A stretch of DNA of 64,000 nucleotides from Micrococcus porci (lineage in GTDB: Bacteria; Actinomycetota; Actinomycetes; Actinomycetales; Micrococcaceae), in assembly GCF_020097155.1 (NCBI RefSeq), contig NZ_CP083691.1, forward strand, positions 2,046,001-2,110,000. Reading direction: 5' to 3'. The translations under genes and the position numbers were made by a program. This document shows, one piece after another, positions 17,860 through 25,943 of this stretch. A model generated the notes under the pieces. It searched no databases. It saw only the letters and a program-made list of their open reading frames with translations, and was not told the DNA's origin. Within the stretch, counting starts at the first letter, position 1. The number at the start of each line of letters is the position of its first letter.

Positions 17860-17865
17860 AGTATA
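17860..17865 (-). promoter_or_regulatory. -10 element of the exporter operon
   Basis: TATACT on the minus strand, one base from the TATAAT consensus, 73 bp upstream of the permease GTG in the divergent gap. No clear -35. Confidence 0.5.
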
Positions 17866-17896
17866 CGAGGGCCCACCCGCTCCCGATGCGGTTCGA

Positions 17897-17902
17897 TAGG
17901 GT
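17897..17902 (+). promoter_or_regulatory. Possible -10 element of wecB
   Basis: TAGGGT, matching TANNNT, 52 bp upstream of the wecB ATG. It lies back-to-back with the exporter promoter. No -35 is recognised. Confidence 0.3.
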
Positions 17903-17953
17903 GAAGCGAGCCACGCGTCCACCGTGGCCAGCACCGACTCTGGAGCCGCGTCC

Positions 17954-19114
17954 ATGCCCCTGAAGATCATGCCCATCTACGGCACCCGCCCCGAGGCCAT
18001 CAAGATGGCACCGATCGTGAACGCCCTGCGCGCCGACGATCGGTTCGAGTGCTTCACGACGGTCACCGGCCAGCACCGCGAGATGCTCGACCAGGTCAAC
18101 GCGATCTTCGGCATCACGCCGGACGCGGACCTTGACATCATGCGCCCGAACCAGACGCTCAACGGGATCATGAGCGTCATGCTGGAGGGACTCGACGAAC
18201 TCCTCGTCCGTGAGCGTCCCGACGCTGTCGTGGTCCAGGGCGACACAACGACGTCGACCGCCGGCGCGATCGCAGCCTTCTACCGCGGCATCCCGGTGGT
18301 CCACGCCGAGGCCGGGCTGCGCTCCGGCGACCTGTTCTCCCCGTTCCCGGAGGAGGCGAACCGCAAGATCACCTCCCAGATCGCCTCGCTGCATCTGGCA
18401 CCGACCTCGGTCTCGCGCGCCAACCTCGAGCGCGAGGCCATCGACTCCGCGGCGATCACCGTCACCGGGAACACCGTCATCGATGCGCTGCTCGAGACGG
18501 TCGCCCAGCAGCTGCCGTTCACCGACCCTCGGCTCGCTGAGCTCGCCGAGCGCCGTGCGGCCGATCCGCAGAGCCGCGTCCTCCTGGTCACCACCCATCG
18601 ACGGGAGAACCAGGGTGAGGCCATGCGCGGAGTGGGTCGGGCACTGGCCCGGCTGGCCCAGAGCCACCCGAACTTGACGATCGTGCTCCCGGCCCACCGC
18701 AACCCGGTCGTGCGCGAGGCCGTCCTGCCGACGCTGGAGGGGATCGACTCCGTGATCGTGACCGAGCCCCTCCCCTACGGAGAGTTCACCCGGATGATGG
18801 ATCTCGCCGATGTCGTGCTGACCGACTCGGGTGGCGTGCAGGAGGAGGCGCCATCGCTGGGCAAGCCTGTGCTTGTCATGCGGGACAACACGGAGCGTCC
18901 GGAGGCGGTGCACGCAGGCACCGTCCGCCTCATTGGCACCGACGAGGAGCGTCTGGTCGAGGAGACGTCTCTCCTGTTGACGGACCCCGACGCCTATGCC
19001 GCCATGGCCCACGCCGTGAACCCCTACGGCGATGGCCGTGCGGGGCTGCGAACGGTGGCCGCGATCGCCCAGCTCCTGGGAGTGGGAGATCGCCTGGACG
19101 AGTTCGGAGCCTGA
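17954..19114 (+). CDS. wecB: UDP-N-acetylglucosamine 2-epimerase (non-hydrolysing)
   Basis: WecB interconverts UDP-GlcNAc and UDP-ManNAc. The 386-aa GT-B-fold protein carries the family fingerprint: YGTRPEAIKMAPIV at the N-terminus, QGDTTTSTAGA, HAEAGLRSGD, PFPEEANRKIT and TTHRREN. These match the catalytic Asp95, Glu117, Glu131 and His213 of E. coli WecB, and TDSGGVQEEAPSLGKPVLVMR binds UDP. ATG 17954 has GGAG 8 nt upstream; a GTG ten codons earlier lacks such a site. Together with wecC it supplies UDP-ManNAcA. A strong hairpin follows the gene. Confidence 0.93.
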   Translation: MPLKIMPIYGTRPEAIKMAPIVNALRADDRFECFTTVTGQHREMLDQVNAIFGITPDADLDIMRPNQTLNGIMSVMLEGLDELLVRERPDAVVVQGDTTTSTAGAIAAFYRGIPVVHAEAGLRSGDLFSPFPEEANRKITSQIASLHLAPTSVSRANLEREAIDSAAITVTGNTVIDALLETVAQQLPFTDPRLAELAERRAADPQSRVLLVTTHRRENQGEAMRGVGRALARLAQSHPNLTIVLPAHRNPVVREAVLPTLEGIDSVIVTEPLPYGEFTRMMDLADVVLTDSGGVQEEAPSLGKPVLVMRDNTERPEAVHAGTVRLIGTDEERLVEETSLLLTDPDAYAAMAHAVNPYGDGRAGLRTVAAIAQLLGVGDRLDEFGA

Positions 19115-19130
19115 GCCCCTCTCCGCTCAT

Positions 19131-19167
19131 CACACCTGCCTCCGGTCGTCGACCGGGGGCAGGTGTG
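19131..19167 (+). terminator. wecB terminator
   Basis: A 17-bp inverted repeat (19131-19147 with 19151-19167) broken only by a T-G wobble, with loop GTC, 16 bp after the wecB stop and followed by TCTCTG. Confidence 0.7.
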
Positions 19168-19212
19168 TCTCTGCCCCGCTCGCGACTGAAGAGATGCAAG
19201 TCTGAGACCATG

Positions 19213-19231
19213 GTCACGTCCGCCTCGTGAC
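19213..19231. promoter_or_regulatory. GTCACG-N7-CGTGAC inverted repeat
   Basis: GTCACG (19213-19218) and CGTGAC (19226-19231), separated by 7 bp, lie 48 bp upstream of the secreted beta-helix protein gene. A further GTGAC half-site follows near 19253. It may be a regulator site or a leader hairpin. Confidence 0.3.
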
Positions 19232-19278
19232 GTGGCCGGACCGGCGCGGGGGCGTGACCCCGCATTTGAGAGGACCCC

Positions 19279-20025
19279 ATGAAGAAGATCACCCGCTCCC
19301 TCGCCTCCGTGGCCGCAGCGCTCGGCCTCGCCGGCGCCGGGCTCGTGGCCGCCCCCGCCGCTCAGGCAGCCGACCTGACATGCTCGGGCATCATCTCCGG
19401 CCGCACCATGACCGGGGACATCACCGTCCCCGGGGGCGCCACCTGCACCATCCGTTCCAGCACGGTCACGGCGGACTACGTGTACGTCGCTCCCAATGCC
19501 ACGCTGATCACGGAGAACTCGTCTGTCAGCGGGTTCATCTCCGTGGAGCGTGGCGCTACCCTGCGTGCAACGGAGGGCTCCCTCGGCGACGTGCTCGCGG
19601 ACAGCCAGAAGCTCATCCGCATCCACGGCACGTCGGTGGGAAGCCTGAACGTCTCGCAGGGCGGCACGGTCACCACCACCCGTATGCGGGTGCGCGACGA
19701 TGCCTACTTCCACGGCATGGGCGGCACCGTCTCGCATTCCTGGGGCCGGTTCTCCAATTACGTCAGCCAGTACGGGTCCGCCCGCAACCGCTTCATGATC
19801 CGCTCCTCGGTCGTGGGTGCGGACGTGTCTGTGCAGCAGTCCGGTCACGTTCTCGTCGGCAGGAACACGGTCTACGGGAACATCTTCGTCCACGACAACC
19901 GGGGAACGATCTACATCGAGGGCAACCGGGCGGACCTTTACCTGTCGTGTGACGGGAACCGCTACCAGCCCACGGGTGGAAACAACACCGCTTGGGACAA
20001 GTGGGGCCAGTGCGCCGCCCTGTGA
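19279..20025 (+). CDS. Secreted beta-helix-like protein of unknown function
   Basis: A 248-aa exported protein. Residues 1-30 form a Sec signal peptide (MKKITRSLAS, then an Ala/Leu/Gly-rich core) with a likely cut at AQA-A. The mature part is a series of short beta-rung segments such as TVTADYVYVAPNATLI, SSVSGFISVERGATL and SSVVGADVSVQQSGHVLV, with regular G-N-T-I/V turns, like a right-handed beta-helix. Four cysteines (35, 56, 224, 245) lie in pairs at the two ends and could cap the helix by disulphides. There is no sorting signal, lipobox or catalytic motif. GAGAGG precedes ATG 19279. Its position between wecB and the polymer glycosyltransferases suggests a cell-wall role; this is inference. 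Confidence 0.75.
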   Translation: MKKITRSLASVAAALGLAGAGLVAAPAAQAADLTCSGIISGRTMTGDITVPGGATCTIRSSTVTADYVYVAPNATLITENSSVSGFISVERGATLRATEGSLGDVLADSQKLIRIHGTSVGSLNVSQGGTVTTTRMRVRDDAYFHGMGGTVSHSWGRFSNYVSQYGSARNRFMIRSSVVGADVSVQQSGHVLVGRNTVYGNIFVHDNRGTIYIEGNRADLYLSCDGNRYQPTGGNNTAWDKWGQCAAL

Positions 20026-20038
20026 CCCGTTGACGGGT

Positions 20039-20073
20039 CAGGGGCCCGCGGTCGTCTCGACCGCGGGCCCCTG
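20039..20073. terminator. Bidirectional terminator
   Basis: A perfect 16-bp inverted repeat (20039-20054 with 20058-20073) closing a TCT loop, between the convergent beta-helix gene and giant glycosyltransferase gene. Confidence 0.7.
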
Positions 20074-20086
20074 CATTCCAAAGCCG

Positions 20087-23000
20087 TCACTCGCCGGCGA
20101 CCAGCTCCGACCAGCGGTCGAGAGAGCGACCGCCGTCGAACCGAGCCGACGTCTCCCGCCGCGCGGTGTCGGCGGCGGCACGGAACACCTCCGGTTCGCG
20201 GAGACCAAGGATGCGACGGGCCATGGACTCGAGCGTGGGGCTGAGCCACTCGGCGGGGAAAATGCGGTCGGCGCCCGGCCAGGCGAGCACGGCCGGCACC
20301 GCGCCGTTTTGCGCGCCGTCCACCGAGGTGAAGTGGAACGACTCGAAGTCGGAGACGGACAGGCCGATGCCGATGGACGAGTACCAGCGGTCAAGTTCGG
20401 CGCGGTCGGTGCTGAACCCGTCCAGGTGGACGGCGCCCTGGAGCGCGGGGTCCTGTGCGATCCGCTCCCGGATCGTCCCGTAGTAGGCCATTTCCTCCTC
20501 ACGGGCGGCCATCCACGGGTAGTCCTCGGGCTGCTTCCCCTTCACGCGCAGGGAATATCGGGGATCCTCGCGGCGGAGCATCGCAAGGAGGTCGAGGGCG
20601 CGGTCGAAGCGCTTGCCTCGCGGCACGATCCCCACGAGCCCGAGCACGAAGCGGGAGTCGGGGTCCCGCTTGAGACCCGCTCCGGGCAGGACGATGTTGG
20701 GGATCACTTCGGAGGGACGGGCCGCGACGCCGCGGTAACGGCGGGCGGAATCACGGATGTGCGGTGCAACGAAGATGAACCGGTCCACGGCGGGCAGGTT
20801 CATTCGAGACCAGTTGTCCCGGAAGAGCTCCTGCGAATGGACACGCACGTACAGCCGCTGGCCCTCACGCTTGTGCTTGGAGTACCAGACGGCGTTGCCC
20901 AGGCCCCACTCGCACAGGACGACGTCGGCCCAGTCGACGAGCTCGCGGCTGAGCTCATCGTCATGATCCTGGTGGGAAGCCCACTGGTCGAGGCGGACCT
21001 CGTGGCCGTCGGACCGGAATCGGTTGATCAGCTCGCCGGCGAACTTGAGGTCGTGGCCGGCGACGACCACGCGCAGGGGCCGTTCCATGCGGTCGAGCGC
21101 CTCAGGCGTCAGTGCGACGGCGGCCGGGCGCTGCTTCGCGCCCAGGTCCTCCACCGACTCGAGCAGGCCACGGCGCACGGTGACGACGCCGTCGTCACCC
21201 CCACCCCACCTGAGCACCAGGGAGGCGCCGGACGGCACGGGGGCGCCGCCTACGACCGCCAGAGGGGTCGCCAGGTCGGTCACCGGTGTCGTGTCCAGTA
21301 CGGCGGCGCTGTAACCCGAGTCAAGGAGCACGTTGGCCAGGTCCTCGTGTACCACGCGGTCCAGCCGCGCTCCGTCCCACTCCCACGCCAGGTGTGCCGG
21401 GTCCAGACTCGCGCTCCCGGCGGATACCTCGATCCCGGCGGCGGAGAGCCGCTCCCGCACCGTCTCCGACATCTCGTCGGCCACCACCCTGTCGACCGGG
21501 CGTGTCTGGGCCAGGAGCCCGTCCCAGTCGGCCCGGTCCGCGGGGCCTGTCAGCACCACAGTCGTGCCGGGCGTCGGATCGGGGCTGACGGCCAGACCCA
21601 GCCGACGCAGCAGGACGAGGAGCCGGTCGGACAGCGTGTGGCTCCGGCGAACGAGCCGGCGGAGGTTCCATCCCTGCACATTGCGCAGACCGGGATCCGA
21701 GAGCAACGTGGACATCGCGCGCTCGGCAACCTCTCGGCGGCCGATGGTCGGGACCAGTCCGCGGAACATGTGGTTCACACCGGCCGACGGACCGGAGGCG
21801 ACCACGCCGCCGGCGCAGCTGATCTCCATGACCCGGCGGGAGAACATCGTCTCCGACGCGGTCACCGAGTTCACGTTCACGTGCAGGGGGTACCGGCGGT
21901 AGGCCTTGACCATCTCCGAGTACGGCAGGCCGCCCTCGACGAAGGGCTGCAGCTCCTCCGGGAACCGGTACGGGGAGTCCGGCAGGTCCGCCTGACGGTC
22001 GTAGATCGTCACGCCAAACGGGCGTGCGACGTGGAGGAGCCCCCGCAGCACCTCGGATCGGTCTCTGTACCGGTCCCCGTAGTACGAACCGGCGTACATG
22101 ACCGGGCGGTCGGCCACGGCCGGACCGTCAGTCACCGGGTGGTGGAGGGAGGGCTGCGCGAAGAACGCCATGCTCCCCACGGTCTGACGGGAGCGGTCCA
22201 CCCGCGCCTGATACCCCTGGATCGAGCGGTTGTCCGTGGTGAGCACCAGATCGAAGAGGCGCGCGTTCTCCACGAACCGGTTGAAGTGGACCGGGTCTTC
22301 CTTGTTCCAGAAGACGGTGGGGACGCCGGCGGCCCGGCAGTCCTCCAGGAGGGCCCGAAGGTCGGCGGACTCCTCGTCGGAGTAGTGGCCGACGCCGCGG
22401 GTCCACGCACCGTCGTTGCCGGACCAGGCGGACTCGACGAACACGGCGTCGAGGCGCTCCTCCGCAAGCTGACGCCGCCAGCCCTGGCCCGCACGCTGGA
22501 GGGGGACTGTCTGGACCTGCTCCGCGAGGCCGGAGGTCGTGAAGGTATCCGCGATGACGCCGAGTCGCACGGTGGACAGCGGGCGCGATCCGCCCTCGGC
22601 TCCAGTCGAGGGGACGGCCGCCAGGATTCCGGATCCCAGGTGGGCTCCGAGCACGTCCCAGCGCCGCTCCCGCAGCGCCCACGCACGCCCGCTACGGCCG
22701 AGGTCGAGGCGCCGCTCGGGATCGTCCAGGAGGCCCGCGATGGCCTCCGCCAGGCCGTGACGGTCACCCGCCGGAAACACCACAGCCCCACCGCACTCCT
22801 CGGCGAGGCTGCGCAGCACCGGCAGGTCCGAGAGCACCACGGGGACGCCTGCGGCGAGCGCCTCCAGCGGCTTCAGGGGGCTCACGAGACGCGTGACGCG
22901 GGTGGCGGTGCGCGGGCATGCGACGACGTCCACCTCGCTCATGAGCGCGGGGATGAGGTCGGCATCGATGCGCCCGAGCAGGTGCACGGGGAGTGACGTG

Positions 23001-24526
23001 TCGCGCTCCGCGGCGATCTCCTTGAGACGCGGCAGGACGGGGCCGTCGCCGGCTACGACGAGTTGGAAGTCGTCGCGCTCCTCCGCCAGTTGGAGACATG
23101 CCTCCAGCAGGTCCTCGAGGCCCTCGTAGGACACCAGCGAACCCAGGTAGCCGATCACAGCACGATCGGGGTCCAGCCCGAGGCGCCGGTGCAACTCGCC
23201 GACCGCGGGCAGCGGCTGGAACTGCTCGGGGTCCACGCCGTTCGGGGTGACGGTCATCCGGTCGGGGTCCACGCCCCGGCCCCGCAGCTCGTCGCGCATC
23301 TCAGCGGTGAGCACGAACACGTGGTCGGCCTCGACCATGACCAGGTCCTCAAGACGGCCGGCCAGCTCGCCTCGCTCCTGGAGGCCCTCCTCCCCCGGCT
23401 CCATGCCGTACTCCCAGAAACCCCGCACCTCGTATGTGAAGGGCAGCCCCGACAGGCGGGCGGCGATCAGGGCGGGCAACGCCGTGATGTGGTTCGACGC
23501 GGCGTGCACGTGGGCGGGTCGGTTGCGCGCGATCACCTGGAGGTACGAGTCCACCGCGCTCTCCAGGTAGGCGGCGAGCGCCTGGTTGCGCAACGACGGC
23601 CCGAACGAGTAGACGTGCTCGATGCCGTCCACGAGCTCCGGGTAGGACTGCTTCTTGCGTGCGGCGCGGGTGACCTTGGCGTCCCACGGGAAGCCCGGAC
23701 GGGCGGCGACGACGACGTCGTGGCCCGCGTCGCGGAGGCCGGCCACGATGCCGCGCGTGCGGATCGCGTAGCCGTTGGACTGGTAGGGGTGCACGCCGTG
23801 GGCGCAGTAGAGGATCCGGCCGGCCTCGGGGCGGAGGGCGGTCCCGACCGCCCGGGCCGGGACGACCGGCGGGTGGTCGAGCAGTCGGGCCTGCTCCCGC
23901 ACGTTCCGCGCGAGCTTGGCCTGGGCCGGGGTGAACTGCCCCACCAGCTCGGGGTGCTCCTCCAGGGCCGCGGCGGGGGCACGGAGCTGGCCGTCCCGGT
24001 AGAGCGCGGCCACCAGGGCGTGGAGGGCGGACGCGCTCGGCCGCTCCGCGAGCGCGGCGCGGAGGGCGGCGAGCGTGCGCTCGCCGGTCGGCTCCGCGGC
24101 GGGGGCGGGCGTGGCGACGGCGGCGTCGGCCCGCTCGGGGGCGGGGGCCGCGGCCCGCGTCCTGGCGAGAGGGCGGCGGAGCGTCTCCGACCACCGCCCG
24201 GGGGTGCGCAGCAGGCGCTTCACGCGCGCCGCCGCGGCGTGGGCGGGGGCTCGGCGGGCGTGGTAGATCCAGCGGCGGATCTGCCTGACACGGCCGGTGT
24301 TGAGCACGCGCAGCCGCCACGGCACCTCGGCCACGTGATCGGACGGCTCGGGGGTCCCCGGACCCGCGACGTCGGCGGCCTCCAGGTCCGTGCCGCCGTC
24401 GGACGCGTCGTGGGTAGCGTCGGCGCGGGACCGCACGCCCCGGATCAGCTCCTCCGCCCCGGCGTATCGGACGCGGACTCCCACGTCACGGCTTGTCCAC
24501 AGGGCCATTTCGTCGATCTGACGCAC
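20087..24526 (-). CDS. Giant three-module glycosyltransferase
   Basis: A single 1479-aa frame with three glycosyltransferase-like modules. Residues 1-235 are a basic and Ala-rich N-terminal region. Residues 237-625 are a GT4-type GT-B module (AHGVHPYQSNGYAIRTRGI; TPNGVDPEQF; GYLGSLVSYEGLEDLL; VSPLKPLEALAAGVPVV). Residues 653-985 resemble CgeB-type transferases (FWNKEDPVHFNRFVENARLF; EISCAGGVVASGP). Residues 986-1150 look like a degenerate transferase linker. Residues 1151-1475 form another GT4-like module (GIVPRGKRFDRALDLL; SDFESFHFTSVDGAQNGAVP). No signal peptide or membrane helix is seen. The GTG start at 24526 has TAGGAG 8 nt upstream. It probably assembles several linkages of the teichuronic acid-type polymer; acceptors and donors are not known. 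Confidence 0.82.
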   Translation of the reverse strand: MRQIDEMALWTSRDVGVRVRYAGAEELIRGVRSRADATHDASDGGTDLEAADVAGPGTPEPSDHVAEVPWRLRVLNTGRVRQIRRWIYHARRAPAHAAAARVKRLLRTPGRWSETLRRPLARTRAAAPAPERADAAVATPAPAAEPTGERTLAALRAALAERPSASALHALVAALYRDGQLRAPAAALEEHPELVGQFTPAQAKLARNVREQARLLDHPPVVPARAVGTALRPEAGRILYCAHGVHPYQSNGYAIRTRGIVAGLRDAGHDVVVAARPGFPWDAKVTRAARKKQSYPELVDGIEHVYSFGPSLRNQALAAYLESAVDSYLQVIARNRPAHVHAASNHITALPALIAARLSGLPFTYEVRGFWEYGMEPGEEGLQERGELAGRLEDLVMVEADHVFVLTAEMRDELRGRGVDPDRMTVTPNGVDPEQFQPLPAVGELHRRLGLDPDRAVIGYLGSLVSYEGLEDLLEACLQLAEERDDFQLVVAGDGPVLPRLKEIAAERDTSLPVHLLGRIDADLIPALMSEVDVVACPRTATRVTRLVSPLKPLEALAAGVPVVLSDLPVLRSLAEECGGAVVFPAGDRHGLAEAIAGLLDDPERRLDLGRSGRAWALRERRWDVLGAHLGSGILAAVPSTGAEGGSRPLSTVRLGVIADTFTTSGLAEQVQTVPLQRAGQGWRRQLAEERLDAVFVESAWSGNDGAWTRGVGHYSDEESADLRALLEDCRAAGVPTVFWNKEDPVHFNRFVENARLFDLVLTTDNRSIQGYQARVDRSRQTVGSMAFFAQPSLHHPVTDGPAVADRPVMYAGSYYGDRYRDRSEVLRGLLHVARPFGVTIYDRQADLPDSPYRFPEELQPFVEGGLPYSEMVKAYRRYPLHVNVNSVTASETMFSRRVMEISCAGGVVASGPSAGVNHMFRGLVPTIGRREVAERAMSTLLSDPGLRNVQGWNLRRLVRRSHTLSDRLLVLLRRLGLAVSPDPTPGTTVVLTGPADRADWDGLLAQTRPVDRVVADEMSETVRERLSAAGIEVSAGSASLDPAHLAWEWDGARLDRVVHEDLANVLLDSGYSAAVLDTTPVTDLATPLAVVGGAPVPSGASLVLRWGGGDDGVVTVRRGLLESVEDLGAKQRPAAVALTPEALDRMERPLRVVVAGHDLKFAGELINRFRSDGHEVRLDQWASHQDHDDELSRELVDWADVVLCEWGLGNAVWYSKHKREGQRLYVRVHSQELFRDNWSRMNLPAVDRFIFVAPHIRDSARRYRGVAARPSEVIPNIVLPGAGLKRDPDSRFVLGLVGIVPRGKRFDRALDLLAMLRREDPRYSLRVKGKQPEDYPWMAAREEEMAYYGTIRERIAQDPALQGAVHLDGFSTDRAELDRWYSSIGIGLSVSDFESFHFTSVDGAQNGAVPAVLAWPGADRIFPAEWLSPTLESMARRILGLREPEVFRAAADTARRETSARFDGGRSLDRWSELVAGE

Positions 24527-24572
24527 GCAGCGATCTCCTAGAACGGTGGGGCCGAGGCGGCCGGGGTCATGC

Positions 24573-24608
24573 GCCGGCCCGGCATGCTCGTGTGCGCGCC
24601 GGGCCGGC
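24573..24608 (-). terminator. Hairpin between wecC and the giant glycosyltransferase
   Basis: A perfect 10-bp stem (24573-24582 with 24599-24608) and a 16-nt loop, downstream of wecC on the minus strand. The long loop and intercistronic position suggest a partial terminator. Confidence 0.4.
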
Positions 24609-24636
24609 TGGGTGGATCAGTGGGGGGCGAGGCCCG

Positions 24637-25893
24637 TCAGCGCCACTGCCCGCGCGTGTCGATCACGCGCTTGCCCGCGGTCTGCTCGCCGAGGCCGGCG
24701 AACGCGTCGTGGTCCACGAGCAGCAGGACGACGTCGGCCTCGGCCACGGCCTGCTCGGCCGGGACGAAGCGCACGTTCTCCTTGCCCTGCAGCTTCGCGG
24801 GCAGCTCATCCACGTGCGGCTCGGACACGAGCACGGTGGAGCCGGAGAACTCGTCCGCGAGCTGGGCGGCGATGTTCAGCGCCGGCGACTCGCGCAGGTC
24901 GTCGATGTTCGGCTTAAAGGCGAGGCCGAGGGCAGCGACGACCGCCGGGCGGCCCTCCTTCTGCTGCACGTCGAACGCGGCGGCTTTGGCCCGCTCGATG
25001 ACCCACTGCGGCTTGGCGTCGTTGATCTCGCGGGCGGCGCGGATGATGCGCGCGGTCTGCGGGGCGGCGTCCACGATGAACCACGGGTCCACCGCGATGC
25101 AGTGCCCGCCGACGCCGGGGCCCGGCTGAAGGATGTTCACGCGGGGGTGGTGGTTGGCGAGCCCGATGAGCTCCCAGACGTCGATCCCCTGCTCGGCGCA
25201 GATCAGGGACAGCTCGTTGGCGAACGCGATGTTCACGTCGCGGAAGGAGTTCTCCACGAGCTTGGCCATCTCCGCGGTGCGGCAGTCGGTCAGGAGGATC
25301 TCGCCCTCGCAGAAGGAGCGGTACAGGTCCCGGGCGCGCTCGGCGGCGGCCGGGGTGGAGCCGCCCACGATGCGGTCGTTGGTGACGAGCTCCACCATCA
25401 CGCGGCCGGGGAGCACGCGCTCGGGGCAGTGCACGAAGTCCAGCGGGGCGTCCTTCAGGTCCGGACGAACCTCGCGGATCACGTCGGCCATGTGGTCGGT
25501 GGCGCCGGGGGGCGAGGTGGACTCGAGGATCACGAGCTCGTCTCCGGTGAGCTGCGGGGCCAGCCCGCGCGCGGCGGCCTCGATGTAGGACAGGTCCGGG
25601 GCGTGGTCGCCCTGGAAGGGGGTGGGCACCGCGACGATGTAGGCGTCGGCCTTGGGGGTCTCCAGGGAGGCGTCCAGGCGGCCGGCGGCCACGTTGCGCT
25701 CGACGAAGTCGGCGAGGTCGGGCTCCACGAAGGGGACCTTGCCGGCGTTGACCGCGTCCACGGTCCGCGGGCTGACGTCCACGCCATGGACGGTCAGCCC
25801 GTTCTCCGCCAGGATCGCGGCGGTCGGCAGGCCGATGTAGCCCAGGCCGATGACGGCGACGGTCTTGATCTGCGTCACGTTCTGTATTCCCAT
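24637..25893 (-). CDS. wecC: UDP-N-acetyl-D-mannosamine dehydrogenase
   Basis: WecC oxidises UDP-ManNAc to UDP-N-acetylmannosaminuronic acid with two NAD+. The 418-aa protein has the N-terminal NAD-binding VAVIGLGYIGLPTAAILAE, the middle dehydrogenase domain (ESTSPPGATDHM, CPERVLPGR, ENSFRDVNIAFANEL) and catalytic Cys in GPGVGGHCIAVDPWF. The C-terminal UDP-binding domain contains GLAFKPNIDDLRESPAL. GlcNAc/ManNAc-type features (LPTA, CPERVLPG, HCIAVDPWF) separate it from UDP-glucose dehydrogenase. ATG 25893 is the listed start; a GTG five codons in (VTQIKTV) is plausible. A very long frame upstream is a shadow of the next glycosyltransferase. With wecB it provides the ManNAcA donor. Confidence 0.92.
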   Translation of the reverse strand: MGIQNVTQIKTVAVIGLGYIGLPTAAILAENGLTVHGVDVSPRTVDAVNAGKVPFVEPDLADFVERNVAAGRLDASLETPKADAYIVAVPTPFQGDHAPDLSYIEAAARGLAPQLTGDELVILESTSPPGATDHMADVIREVRPDLKDAPLDFVHCPERVLPGRVMVELVTNDRIVGGSTPAAAERARDLYRSFCEGEILLTDCRTAEMAKLVENSFRDVNIAFANELSLICAEQGIDVWELIGLANHHPRVNILQPGPGVGGHCIAVDPWFIVDAAPQTARIIRAAREINDAKPQWVIERAKAAAFDVQQKEGRPAVVAALGLAFKPNIDDLRESPALNIAAQLADEFSGSTVLVSEPHVDELPAKLQGKENVRFVPAEQAVAEADVVLLLVDHDAFAGLGEQTAGKRVIDTRGQWR

Positions 25894-25943
25894 CCTCGCG
25901 TTCACGTCCCGGCATCGCAGCGCGGGCGGTGTCCCCATCATAG

